The notes under the pieces: generated by a model | Seen by the model: only the letters and a program-made list of their open reading frames with translations | Database searches by the model: none | What the model was told of the DNA's origin: nothing | NCBI GenBank assembly: GCA_021324685.1 | Contig: JAJPIQ010000005.1 | Span: 162,603-226,602, forward strand | Length of the DNA: 64,000 bases | Source of the DNA: Bacteroidota bacterium | GTDB taxonomy: Bacteria; Bacteroidota; Ignavibacteria; Palsa-1295 | Direction of reading: 5' to 3' | Translations under genes and position numbers: made by a program | Shown: piece after piece, positions 44,931 to 53,475 of the stretch | How the letters are laid out: every line of letters begins with the position of its first letter | Position numbering within the stretch: position 1 is the first letter of the stretch

Positions 44931-45242
44931 AGGTTTTCCTAAATATTCTTCTTCATATAGATGCCATCGCTTAGATGCCATCACTCGAACTCATCTATCG
45001 TCTTTTTACTAAAAAATGAATGCGAGTGTTTCGTGCCACGACTTTTATCCCAAAATGCGGGCCGTACGGTCTGTAACACGCTTAAATCCCATTCATACGC
45101 AACAAGGCACTTAAAAGATCGCCGATCCTAATCGAAAGGTAACGAAAATTTAAATGAAAAAAAACGTGCCCCGGGGATCGCCCGAGGCACGTATAGCTAC
45201 TTCCTAAATAGGGGTGTTGTTGTTTTGGGAGAGAAAAAAACT
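44931..45242. other. Intergenic region between leftward genes
   Basis: 312 bases with the terminator at 45157-45192 belonging to the gene on its right. No further gene seen. Confidence 0.5.
45157..45192 (-). terminator. Rho-independent terminator
   Basis: On the minus strand ACGTGCC/GGCACGT (45164-45170 and 45186-45192) with an inner CGGG/CCCG and a GATCG loop is followed by T8 (plus 45157-45164). It lies about 50 bases after the stop of the gene at 45243. Confidence 0.85.
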
Positions 45243-45857
45243 TTATTTTGCCGCAAATTCGGCGGCTAATTCATTGGTAAGGTTCGTGATGGTCTGGCCG
45301 ATGAAATCGTCATCGAAGCTATCGACCGCTTGAGCGAACTCACGACTTGCGGCAGGCCGTACGGCTGAGCCAATGCCTCCGAAATCCGGTACGAGCTCGA
45401 CCCGAATATTCAAAATTCCTCCGACGGGGCGGGCATCGTAACTGATCTGGACATTAACGGAATGCCGCTCGGTCGCTCCAAGATTATCGTTAATATCGGC
45501 GACGAGGTGAATCGACTGGCCTGACCGAAGAATATCCGTAGACCCATTCGCATGTTCTGCGACCATTTTTTCGATCGCGTCCTTAAGACCCGAAATCGTC
45601 ACTTCTCGTGCAGAGGTACGTTCCGTTGCCTGCTGTTGAGAAGCTGGCTGGGCAACAGCCGGTGTGGCAATGGCTGGCTGGGCAACAGCCGGCACTGCAA
45701 CGACCGGCTGGGCAATAGCCGGTTGGACCAGCGTGGTCTCCGGCGTGCCGGTCATGACCGCTGAAAGGTCCATTCTATGGTCCTGCTGCGCGTCTGCGAC
45801 TCCGGCTATGCCGGTCGCAAAGACCATCGCTGCGATGACTGTTTTAAGGGGCTTCAT
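45243..45857 (-). CDS. Secreted protein with Gln-Pro-Ala repeats
   Basis: A 204-residue exported protein of unknown family. The signal peptide is MKPLKTVIAAMVFATGIAGVADA, cut near AQQ. It is followed by a Pro/Ala/Val repeat region (AQPAIAQPVVAVPAVAQPAI type) encoded by three 30-base units, a flexible spacer. The C-terminal domain (about 85-204) has alternating strands and helices: ITISGLKDAIEKMV, SIHLVADINDNLG, HSVNVQISYD, LNIRVELVPDF, and a helix FIGQTITNLTNELAAEF. The domain is not one I can name. Confidence 0.72.
   Translation of the reverse strand: MKPLKTVIAAMVFATGIAGVADAQQDHRMDLSAVMTGTPETTLVQPAIAQPVVAVPAVAQPAIATPAVAQPASQQQATERTSAREVTISGLKDAIEKMVAEHANGSTDILRSGQSIHLVADINDNLGATERHSVNVQISYDARPVGGILNIRVELVPDFGGIGSAVRPAASREFAQAVDSFDDDFIGQTITNLTNELAAEFAAK
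45643..45732. repeat. Three 30-bp coding repeats
   Basis: Units 45643-45672, 45673-45702 and 45703-45732 are near-identical and encode the Gln-Pro-Ala linker of the secreted protein. They can be expected to vary in number by slippage. Confidence 0.7.
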
Positions 45858-47012
45858 GGCAATTACTAAACTATCGAGACTCTGCTGAAGCTGACGGCCC
45901 GAAGGCTCGTGTCAAAATCGGTCAGTTGAATCCCTTCGCATGTATAGACGTATTTCAGGCGTCGTAAATTTCGATTGTTCACGAAAATTTTCGAAAATCG
46001 TCAGAATTGAGCATTTTCGTCCGTCTCAAAATCGTACACATGTTGTAATAAAGAGCACGCATATTTTCTACTTTCTCAAAATCGTACATTCAAATTTCAT
46101 GGTTCTCATTTTCGTACAATGAAAAATCATTTGTATTATTATCAGACAATTGCACTGGCGTCATCACAAATTGAAAAAACTACCCATGATCGATAAAAAG
46201 CAGTCCATCGTCCTTAAAGTCACGTCCATTGCGTCGGAATTTTGGTTGCTTCAGGATTTCGGCATGGCCAAAGCTACAGAGGTTGAAAGGACCGAATCGT
46301 GATCGAAGGCCTTTATTGATTCCCAAAAGCGCGCTTAGGTGCGTTATAGAAATTGTAGAGCTGAAAGAAACACACCCGATTTCATTGCGTAAGGTAAAGT
46401 CCCTACGGCATGCGCAACTCACTCCGAAAAAAATTTCGGGCGTATGCATCACATCTATGGGCCGTCAGAATCGTAAAAGCGCCGTACGTTTCGATAATTT
46501 AGGCGTCATTTGGAAAAATGATTTTCGATTGGCGAGGATTTTGATTTAACTCCGGTCATTCGACGGATGGGTTTCGCTTCATGCGGTATTCATCGATGGT
46601 GCGGTTCACATCATTGAGCCCGCGCTAACGAATGATTCCTACATCGAAGCATTTCTTGGAATGATTCTTCGAACGACTGCAGCGAATCCGATCCGATCGA
46701 ATGAGGTCGGCCTTCTGGCACCCGTATCGCTTTTGGACCGCGGTGTGCTGTAAGCCGGCTGCTCACTGCCGCGAATGGCACGCCGTTGTATGGTTGCGTA
46801 CTCGCGTCAACACGAATGTTTTTGACAATTAACCCTCACCGAGCTTTTCGTCGGAACGCGCTCACCGCGGACGATGGATCATCCTTAGCGGATGGCTCAT
46901 CATCCTCTTTTCTAACGCGCACCTGATCGGACGCAACGTGAGTTCTTATATTCACGTGCACGATCCCTCATGCGAATGAGAGACGTACACAAAAACCGTA
47001 GGACATTGTGTC
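45858..47012. other. Gene-poor region with IS-like repeats
   Basis: About 1.15 kb contains no convincing gene. 45930-46170 is AT-rich and carries three TCTCAAAATCGTACA-type repeats. A frame from 46172 reads about 40 residues then stops. A further open segment, 46557-46745, reads about 63 codons to a TAA with no start and no recognised match. The composition returns to normal toward 46900, where the leader of the OmpA gene begins. Confidence 0.5.
46024..46118. mobile_element. Possible IS21-like terminal repeats (remnant)
   Basis: TCTCAAAATCGTACA occurs at 46024-46038 and 46074-46088, and TCTCATTTTCGTACA at 46104-46118, three spaced direct copies. Multiple terminal repeats of this sort are a trait of IS21-family ends. 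No istA/istB can be read, so this is at most a relic. Confidence 0.3.
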
Positions 47013-49064
47013 ATGGTACCTAACTTACTGAGAGAGACCCACGCACGCATGACGGGTCTTTTCCTCGCAGGCGCCTTCGCCCTCGCACTCGTTGCGATCG
47101 CGTTAACTGCGCCGAACGCGTTCGCCCAAAAAGGCGGCACGGGTCTGATGAACGATGAAGTCACGTGGCCGACAACCTTCACGCTCGGCTTCGGCGCGGC
47201 CGCCAACGCAAATTGGCAGGGATCGGGAACATTTGCAACCGCGCCTGGAGCACTCGGAAGCACGTGGGCCGGCGATGCATATGGCAATTATGGCTACGAT
47301 CAGAGCCATGTGCTGGTGCAACCGGAGTTCCATATCTTAGCGGAAATTCCGATCGCCAGGAACCTTATGTTTGCGCCGCGCATCGCGTATAATGATTATA
47401 GCCTTCGTTGGGACCAGCAGGCGTCGCCGGCATCCGTCGCCGGAGTAACGACCGGCCAGGGTTCCACCCAACCGCTTGTCATTTCTCAAGCTGAAATCGG
47501 AGCGGACCTGCTCTTCAAGTATGCCTTCAGCAATTTCCACGTCATGGCCGGTGCCAATCTTTCGACACCGATCCATACTCCGTGGTTTGCGCATAGCACG
47601 AATATCAGCGATGCTGCCGATCATACGATGGCAAATTCCGGTGCGATCCCGAACTACTCGAAGTTTTTGGCCGGGCTGAAAGGCGGCGTCGGATACGACA
47701 TTCCCCTCAATGCCCGGAACACGATCTGGCTCACGCCGGAAGCGTTCTTTACCTACAGCGTCACAGACTACATTAGCGACCCGAACCCGCCGAGTAATAA
47801 TCGGGAACTGTTCCCCATTACGCTCTCCGGCGGAGCGAGCCTGAAGTTCGCGCTTGCCGGTCCGCCGGCCGCGCCGCCACCGACTCCGCTCGCCGCGACG
47901 ATCACCGCGCATGGCGTCATGCCCGATGGTTCCATGGTTGCCGACCTCGTGTCGCCGCAGCAGGCGTTGCACACGCGCGCTTCGATCCCACTGCTGCCGT
48001 ATATCTTCTTCGATAACGGTTCTGCGGTCATCAGCACGCGCTACAGCCGTAGCGGAGCCACGGGATACAGCGAACAGACCGCGCTTGCAGGCAAGGACGC
48101 GCTCGATGCCAACCATGAAGTAATGGATGTGGTCGGCGAACGCATGAAAAACAATCCGAGTATGACCTGCCGCATCGTCGGAACGAATAGCAATAGCGGT
48201 GAGGAACGAAATAATATCGGGCTTTCGAAAGCTCGGGCCGAGGCCGTCGCCGATTACCTCAAGAATACCTGGGGGATCGCACCCGACCGCATCACGATCG
48301 ACCAGCGAGACCTTCCGGAACTTCCGACCAATCCGGTCACCAAAGCCGGTATGGAAGAAAACCGCCGCGTCGAAATCTCTTCGACCGATCCGGACCTGAC
48401 GGCGCCAATCAAGATCGAAAACCGTCAAGCAGTCAGCGTCGGTGCAACGACCGTCCGATATGACATGACCGTTACCCCGGACCCATCGGTCCACAATTAT
48501 ACGGGTTGGACGGTCACGCTCGATAAAGACGGCGTGCAGCTTGCGCCTCCGCTCACCGGAACCGGTGCGCCGCCGGCCTCGACCACCGAGGACGTGCCGA
48601 ATGCCTCGCAGTATGTCGGACAGACCGCGCACTATACGCTGACTGTTACGGACGACCAGGGCCAAACCGCTCATGCCGATGGTTACACACGGATCGAGCC
48701 GAAGACCGTCGACCGCAACGATCTCGAGAAATATGCGATGCTCTCCTTCGATTTCGATAAGGCTGACATCAATGCACGCGCACGTCAGATGCTTTCGCTC
48801 ATCGCCGAGAGCATTAACGCGGGCGCAACGGGAGTAAAGATCGATGGCTTCTGCGATGCCACGGGAACGCCGGAGTACAACCAGACGCTATCTGAAGCTC
48901 GCGCGAATGCTGCGGTCACCGCGCTTCGTTCGATGACCTCACTGCCAGCGAACGTAACGGTCCATGGCCATGGGCTCCGCGACCCGCGGTTCACGAACGA
49001 CCTTCCCGAAGGCCGCCAACTCAACCGCCGCGTCGAGTTCACGATCGAGAAATCGAGCCAGTAA
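47013..49064 (+). CDS. Outer-membrane barrel plus double OmpA-like protein
   Basis: 683 residues; an ATG at 47049 (MTGLFLAGAFALALVAIAL) could be the true start since the signal peptide follows it directly and is cut near AFAQ. Residues about 40-285 form a beta-barrel homologous to the gene at 36968. A proline/alanine linker follows. Then come an OmpA-like domain (about 325-470; LPYIFFDNGSAVISTRYS, LSKARAEAVADYLK, ENRRVEI), an Ig-like linker, and a second OmpA-like domain (about 565-680; MLSFDFDKADINARARQML, LSEARANAAVTAL, LNRRVEF). These bind peptidoglycan, so the protein links the outer membrane to the wall. A terminator follows at 49089. Confidence 0.92.
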   Translation: MVPNLLRETHARMTGLFLAGAFALALVAIALTAPNAFAQKGGTGLMNDEVTWPTTFTLGFGAAANANWQGSGTFATAPGALGSTWAGDAYGNYGYDQSHVLVQPEFHILAEIPIARNLMFAPRIAYNDYSLRWDQQASPASVAGVTTGQGSTQPLVISQAEIGADLLFKYAFSNFHVMAGANLSTPIHTPWFAHSTNISDAADHTMANSGAIPNYSKFLAGLKGGVGYDIPLNARNTIWLTPEAFFTYSVTDYISDPNPPSNNRELFPITLSGGASLKFALAGPPAAPPPTPLAATITAHGVMPDGSMVADLVSPQQALHTRASIPLLPYIFFDNGSAVISTRYSRSGATGYSEQTALAGKDALDANHEVMDVVGERMKNNPSMTCRIVGTNSNSGEERNNIGLSKARAEAVADYLKNTWGIAPDRITIDQRDLPELPTNPVTKAGMEENRRVEISSTDPDLTAPIKIENRQAVSVGATTVRYDMTVTPDPSVHNYTGWTVTLDKDGVQLAPPLTGTGAPPASTTEDVPNASQYVGQTAHYTLTVTDDQGQTAHADGYTRIEPKTVDRNDLEKYAMLSFDFDKADINARARQMLSLIAESINAGATGVKIDGFCDATGTPEYNQTLSEARANAAVTALRSMTSLPANVTVHGHGLRDPRFTNDLPEGRQLNRRVEFTIEKSSQ

Positions 49065-49088
49065 TCTTCGATCTCCGATTTTATCGAA

Positions 49089-49116
49089 AAAGGGCTGCTT
49101 ACGCAGCCCTTTTTAT
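49089..49116 (+). terminator. Rho-independent terminator of the OmpA gene
   Basis: Stem AAAGGGCTGC/GCAGCCCTTT (49089-49098 and 49103-49112) with a TTAC loop is followed by T-rich sequence, 25 bases after the OmpA stop. Confidence 0.85.
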
Positions 49117-49516
49117 TTGCAATTTTTTTTTTAAATTGCATCCATTTTTTTGCAAGAATTCGGAAGTGAATGATCCCGGAACGTCGTTCACCATAGTAGA
49201 TTTCTTGAGCCTCGGCTTCGCGGAACTACCGGCCGGGCTGCGTGCACATCCCGCGATAAAGCTAAAGAAGCGCCGCGAGAGTACGCCGCACAGCCGATAG
49301 ATCTGCGCCCCGGTGAGGAGAATCTTCGGGGGAACACGTGTCCCGCGCTGGGTTCTCAACCACGTCGAATACGCCGGACTAGATCACATGAACAGACAAC
49401 CGTAACGATCGGTCGCTTTTGGCAGCGGTGAACGATCGTATCCTGCTGCCGCCCTGCACCAAGTGCTCGGGAGAGCCTTCGGCTGGTGCGCACAACCGTC
49501 GTTACACTTTATCAAT

Positions 49517-49522
49517 AGGAGA
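49517..49522 (+). promoter_or_regulatory. Shine-Dalgarno site of tmk
   Basis: AGGAGA sits 8 bases before the tmk ATG. It is notable because most genes in this window lack one. Confidence 0.7.
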
Positions 49523-49530
49523 AACAGCCT

Positions 49531-50265
49531 ATGCTCATTACGTTTGAAGGTATCGATGGGTGCGGAAAGTCCTCACAAGCCAAATTGACGGCGGACCGCC
49601 TGCGAGAACAAGGGTTCGAATGCCTGCTCGTCCGCGAGCCAGGCGGTACCGAATTATCGGAACATATACGAACGCTCCTCCTCGATGCCAAGCATCACGC
49701 GCCGCTTGCTGCCGAAGCGGAACTTTTGCTTTTTGCCGCGAGCCGTGCGCAACTTGTCCGCGAAACGATCGAACCCGCACTGGCCCGCAATGCCATCGTT
49801 ATTTGCGATCGCTTTACCGATTCGACCATTGCCTACCAAGGCTATGGCCGTGGACTGCCGCTCGCGTATATTCGTAGCATTAACGATCTGGCCACGGGAG
49901 GTTTAGTACCCGATCTGACATTCCTTATTGACGTTCCCCTGGAACTTGCCATTCGGCGCCGCAAAGGAATGGGAGATGACCGAATGGAGTCCGAAGGCAA
50001 GCTTTTCTTCAGTCATGTCGTCCAGGGGTATATGGCACTTGGACAAAAGCATCCCGACCGTATCCACGTGATCGACGGAACCGATTCTATGGAAGACATC
50101 CATCACACCATCACGCGGCTTGTGGAATACGAACTGGGAAACGACCTACGGCACGCGCATCGTATGCTTGACCAGCCGCGACGTGCCGGATCCGTATCTG
50201 GTCTGCCTGCGACCGGCGATTATCACTACGACTTCGAATCGATCGCCGAATCGCTGACCACCTGA
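49531..50265 (+). CDS. tmk: Thymidylate kinase
   Basis: A 244-residue dTMP kinase that makes dTDP for DNA synthesis. The P-loop is FEGIDGCGKSSQ, the substrate motif is in VREPGGTELSE, the DRF/Y motif in VICDRFTDSTIAYQGYGRGL, and RRRKGMGDDRME is the lid-like region. It has about 35 additional C-terminal residues (HAHRMLDQPRRAGSVSG..) compared with E. coli Tmk. A clear Shine-Dalgarno site precedes it. It is followed by a symmetric terminator. Confidence 0.95.
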   Translation: MLITFEGIDGCGKSSQAKLTADRLREQGFECLLVREPGGTELSEHIRTLLLDAKHHAPLAAEAELLLFAASRAQLVRETIEPALARNAIVICDRFTDSTIAYQGYGRGLPLAYIRSINDLATGGLVPDLTFLIDVPLELAIRRRKGMGDDRMESEGKLFFSHVVQGYMALGQKHPDRIHVIDGTDSMEDIHHTITRLVEYELGNDLRHAHRMLDQPRRAGSVSGLPATGDYHYDFESIAESLTT

Positions 50266-50285
50266 ACAACAGCATCATCCATTTT

Positions 50286-50316
50286 AAAAAACGCCCGGTA
50301 TCGCCGGGCGTTTTTT
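50286..50316. terminator. Bidirectional terminator after tmk
   Basis: AAAAAACGCCCGG/CCGGGCGTTTTTT (50286-50298 and 50304-50316) with a TATCG loop begins 20 bases after the tmk stop, with T runs on both strands. It can end tmk and stop leftward readthrough from the PEBP gene. Confidence 0.88.
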
Positions 50317-50402
50317 TATTGTTCCCAACAAAAGCATTTAATGGAAGAGATCTGCGGCATATTATTAGAGTGAGGGCTCTATATTTTCCAGATTGTTCGG
50401 CT

Positions 50403-50521
50403 CTCGGCCGTCCCGACAGCCGGCCGAACTGGCTTCGATCTATGTCCAGCTCGCCGATAACAGCGGCAGTTTTGCGACCGGCAATGTTTATGGTTCCGGA
50501 GGCGGCGTCGGACAGCCGTGA
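50403..50521 (+). pseudogene. C-terminal remnant of a short-chain dehydrogenase
   Basis: The last 34 codons before TGA at 50519 read as the C-terminus of an SDR of the YhdG/YghA type: QPAELASIYVQLADNSGS, then FATGNVYGSGGG. Just upstream an LGRP block is read one base out of frame, as if one G of a GGA codon were lost. No upstream SDR sequence is visible, so only the 3' end survives. Adjacent to the PEBP gene, ending 2 bases before its stop on the other strand. Confidence 0.75.
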
Positions 50522-50522
50522 G

Positions 50523-51134
50523 TTATTGGCGCCGATACGTTCCCATGAGCGCTCCCTCCGCAAGGATGTTATGCTCGATCGCGCTCATCAGCGCATCGCG
50601 TGTAACCGTGCCGGGAATGTTAATATCGCTATCGAGCGCAAAAAGCTTGAAATAGTAACGATGAGCGTTTCCCGCCGGTGGGCACGGCCCCATATAGCCG
50701 ACCTGCTTCGCGCTATTCGTTCCCTGGCGAGCGCCATTCGGGAGCGGATCGCGACGGTCGATATTCTCTTGTAACGTGTGTTGCGACCCTGGAATGTTGT
50801 AAATCACCCAATGAATGAACGTTCCGCTCGGCGCATCGGGATCTTCGACCACCAGGGCAAAACTTTTCGTCCCTTTCGGTGCGTCGCTCCATGCAAGGGC
50901 CGGCGAAATGTTCTCACCCTGGCAAGTATACCGCTGGGGAATTGCCGAATCGTTCTGAAACGCGGTCGAGCGGACCGTCATGGTGGACGCCATCGTAAGC
51001 GTATCGCTATTACCATTTGTTTGCTGCGCTTTCATACATCCTCCTGTGAAAAAAATAAGAAAAACGATGAGCTTAGAGATGAAGCTGTGTGAAGGATGCA
51101 AAAGCCGAACCCGGTTTTGAGCGCTGATGTCCAT
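50523..51134 (-). CDS. YbhB/YbcL-family PEBP lipoprotein
   Basis: A 203-residue Raf-kinase-inhibitor-like (PEBP) protein. A lipobox FFTGGC suggests an attached lipid after the signal (residues about 20-33). The domain shows DSAIPQRYTCQGENISPALAW, FALVVEDPDAPSGTFIHWVIYNIP and the end GTVTRDALMSAIEHNILAEGALMGTY. The bacterial family has no proven common function; ligand or phospholipid binding is suspected. Confidence 0.92.
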   Translation of the reverse strand: MDISAQNRVRLLHPSHSFISKLIVFLIFFTGGCMKAQQTNGNSDTLTMASTMTVRSTAFQNDSAIPQRYTCQGENISPALAWSDAPKGTKSFALVVEDPDAPSGTFIHWVIYNIPGSQHTLQENIDRRDPLPNGARQGTNSAKQVGYMGPCPPAGNAHRYYFKLFALDSDINIPGTVTRDALMSAIEHNILAEGALMGTYRRQ

Positions 51135-51146
51135 GGTGTTCTAAGA

Positions 51147-52211
51147 CTATTCTTTGCCTTTGGCTAATCTCAAAATTGTCTCTACCACTGCCTGTTGTGT
51201 ATCCCTCGGCGCCGGAATAGCAGATGGCACACGTTTCTTTAATAGCGGAAGCAATTCCTCGGGACGATCGATCCCAACCATTTTTCCTTCACGGATCAGC
51301 ATCCGGTCGACTGCTCCCATCTCCCCTTTGAAGATCGTCACACAAGGCACGCCAAGTGCGGCCGCTTCGCGGTTCATTGTTCCACCGCCGGAAATAACGA
51401 GATCAGAATAGTAAAGCAGGTCCAGTCCATCGATTGCGGCATTCGGAATAATCATATTTTTGATCGAACCGGATGTAGTACCAGCGCGATCAGTTGCTGA
51501 TTCATCTTTACGCACCGGGTCTATTTTTTCACGCGGCAGCAAAACAATTTGAAGGTCCTCGCGGGCGGCAAGGATCTGCATGATAGAATGATACAGGCGA
51601 AAAGATTCTGCGCTTCGGTAATGAGCCGTTTGGGAGGGTGGACGAACGGTAACGATAATCCGCGAAGGATCCAGGTCGAGTTCTTTCAAAACCGCTCCAC
51701 GGTGCTGAAAGCCTGGAACGTAGACGTCTTCTTTCAGTCCCGGATAGGTCAGGTGTTTCGATTTCGCGAGTCCCAGGATCTCGAGAACGGAGAACGGGAT
51801 CGCCTCCGGTGTCATGACATACGTGCTGAGCTTGTGGAACAATCGCACGCTGGCACCTTCGTAATCGTAGAGTGTCAGCGTAGGAATTCGGAGCAACCGC
51901 GCCGCTAAGAGCAGGCCGCGGGAACCATGCCCCACGGCAAGCGAAATACGGCGGGTCCGCAGGAACGCCGCAAGTCGCAACGCGCGCAGGATAATTCCCA
52001 GGGTCTTCATGGCCGCGCTCTTGCCGTACGTCCCTCCCACGATTCGGGCATTCAGTCCGGCCCGCTCCACCAAGGGACGAGTTTGAGCAAAATCGCGGGC
52101 CGTCAGAACGACCTCACAGCCGGCCCGTTCGAGTTCCAGCACGATAGGAACAAAAAATGGAACGTGCGGCGAGTTCTCGAGATCGATCCAGATCCTACAG
52201 GGCCGTTTCAT
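51147..52211 (-). CDS. DUF354 glycosyltransferase-like protein
   Basis: 354 residues from the ATG at 52211 (MKRPCRIWIDLENSPHVPFF); the frame is open further to 52355 but the extra residues are unlike the family. DUF354 proteins are GT-B-like: WIDLENSPHVPFFVPIV at the start, ISLAVGHGSRGLLLAARLL, FQHRGAVLKELDLDPSRIIVTVRPP, and a donor-type loop SGGGTMNREAAALGVPCVTIF. They may act in polysaccharide synthesis. The gene overlaps the toroid gene's end by 17 bases and is probably the second of a pair. Confidence 0.86.
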   Translation of the reverse strand: MKRPCRIWIDLENSPHVPFFVPIVLELERAGCEVVLTARDFAQTRPLVERAGLNARIVGGTYGKSAAMKTLGIILRALRLAAFLRTRRISLAVGHGSRGLLLAARLLRIPTLTLYDYEGASVRLFHKLSTYVMTPEAIPFSVLEILGLAKSKHLTYPGLKEDVYVPGFQHRGAVLKELDLDPSRIIVTVRPPSQTAHYRSAESFRLYHSIMQILAAREDLQIVLLPREKIDPVRKDESATDRAGTTSGSIKNMIIPNAAIDGLDLLYYSDLVISGGGTMNREAAALGVPCVTIFKGEMGAVDRMLIREGKMVGIDRPEELLPLLKKRVPSAIPAPRDTQQAVVETILRLAKGKE

Positions 52212-53316
52212 TTGGGGTAACGATCTCTGCCAGACCGCGAAACATCCAGGCGTTGGACCACCGAAGGTACGGAATTCGGTTTGTAAATAAACGGTGGCGC
52301 TGATAATAAAAAAATCCCTCGGGCGAGCGAAGATGTTCGATGCTCCACTCCGCAATTCGCCGAGCGCTCGGTTCGTCTCCGAAAACAGAAAACGTGATCA
52401 GCGCCTGCCCGAGCGCATGGCTGTCGATGGGATAACGACGGTCGGGGAAATAACGGACCGCAAAATCCGGCTCGAGGTAGGACCGTCGGTAATATTCAAA
52501 ACCACGCACCGCCGCTTCGGCTAAGCGCGCATCGCCGATCGCCTCTGCTATCGATTTCATTGCAACGATAATAAACCCCGTGTGGAACGAATCCTCCCAC
52601 TGCTGCGAAGGTTCCATTCCGTATGACCACCCACCGTCTGGCCGCTGGTGCGCTCGAACGAATTCGGCGGCTCGGCGTGCCCGTTCGATATACTGTTCGT
52701 TCGAAAGCACCACACCGGCTCGCCGCAAAAAATGTGCTCCTAAGAGCGAAGCATTGAAAACGATCTGCGGGTCGTTGGCAGCATACCCGAAGGCGACAAA
52801 TGGAGTGTTTGGAACTTCGAGCGAGGCGATGTATGCGGCGCTTACACGAAGGGCCTCGAACACGGCAGGCGAAGGCATGGCCTCGTAATAGTCCAGAAGT
52901 GCCTCCCCGGCAAATGCCGTTGAGACAATATTTGGCGTTTCAACGGGCAAAAAATGGGTTCGAGACTGCCATGGGAACGGATATCCCCATCCGGCAGAGC
53001 GCATTGCGCGCATAAGACGCAGAGCTAGCCCCTCGGCATCCCGTTTCCAGTCTGGCGTGACGCTCTCCCCCGCCCGCAAAAGCCCCGAAAGAAAAAGTGC
53101 CAGTGCTTTCGAATTTTCCGACCGGGGCACACGCAAGAATGTGTGCAAATTAAGCACGGAACGCCGCCCAAGCTGGAGTGCGATCAATCGGACCATCGGT
53201 CGCTTGATCCGCCGAAGTGCCGGCGCTAACAGGAGGTCGTGCGGGTCATGCCCCGCATAATCGGCCTTGCTGGCCCATTCATAAATCCCTTGTAGCGCGT
53301 CTTGAATACGGCTCAT
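52195..53316 (-). CDS. Alpha/alpha-toroid protein (glycan-related)
   Basis: 373 residues with no signal peptide. Repeating helix pairs and the WGYPFPWQSR, FVRAHQRPDGGWSYGME, FHTGFIIVAM and DSHALGQALITF blocks point to an (alpha/alpha)6-toroid such as squalene-cyclase-like or glycan-processing enzymes. It is often next to DUF354 genes in surface-polysaccharide clusters, as here, with overlap. Substrate and activity are not predictable. Confidence 0.7.
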   Translation of the reverse strand: MSRIQDALQGIYEWASKADYAGHDPHDLLLAPALRRIKRPMVRLIALQLGRRSVLNLHTFLRVPRSENSKALALFLSGLLRAGESVTPDWKRDAEGLALRLMRAMRSAGWGYPFPWQSRTHFLPVETPNIVSTAFAGEALLDYYEAMPSPAVFEALRVSAAYIASLEVPNTPFVAFGYAANDPQIVFNASLLGAHFLRRAGVVLSNEQYIERARRAAEFVRAHQRPDGGWSYGMEPSQQWEDSFHTGFIIVAMKSIAEAIGDARLAEAAVRGFEYYRRSYLEPDFAVRYFPDRRYPIDSHALGQALITFSVFGDEPSARRIAEWSIEHLRSPEGFFYYQRHRLFTNRIPYLRWSNAWMFRGLAEIVTPNETAL

Positions 53317-53397
53317 ATAATGAAAACGGTATTCTCGGCAGTTTCGCGCCGCAACATTATGCCTATTGCGGTGTTAGTAGTATAGCGGCGTTGCGCT

Positions 53398-53405
53398 TAA
53401 TTTTG
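53398..53405 (+). promoter_or_regulatory. Candidate -7 element TAATTTTG
   Basis: TAATTTTG matches the TAnnTTTG consensus about 70 bases upstream of the start of the large T9SS cargo gene. No clear -33 element was found. Confidence 0.4.
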
Positions 53406-53475
53406 TTGGAATGCCAGAACACCGGCGTGGACACTACTTTTACGGTGCGGCTTGTTCCGAGGGGTCGATAAATAC

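Larger units (their letters stand above)
49065..49530. other. Intergenic region with possible structured tmk leader
   Basis: 466 bases. After the terminator there is no gene. About 49400-49495 is GC-rich and can fold: arms GCACCA/TGGTGC enclose an AGC/GCT stem with a CTTCG loop. It may be a 5' structured leader of tmk, but no known riboswitch class is recognised. Confidence 0.4.

Noticed and set aside
46229..46549. A 106-codon plus-strand frame
   Set aside because: Its text is Arg/Lys-rich without domain features and lies in the repeat-bearing, gene-poor region.
47337..48674. A 445-codon open frame on the minus strand
   Set aside because: It is antisense to the barrel/OmpA protein, Arg-rich and without recognisable motifs.
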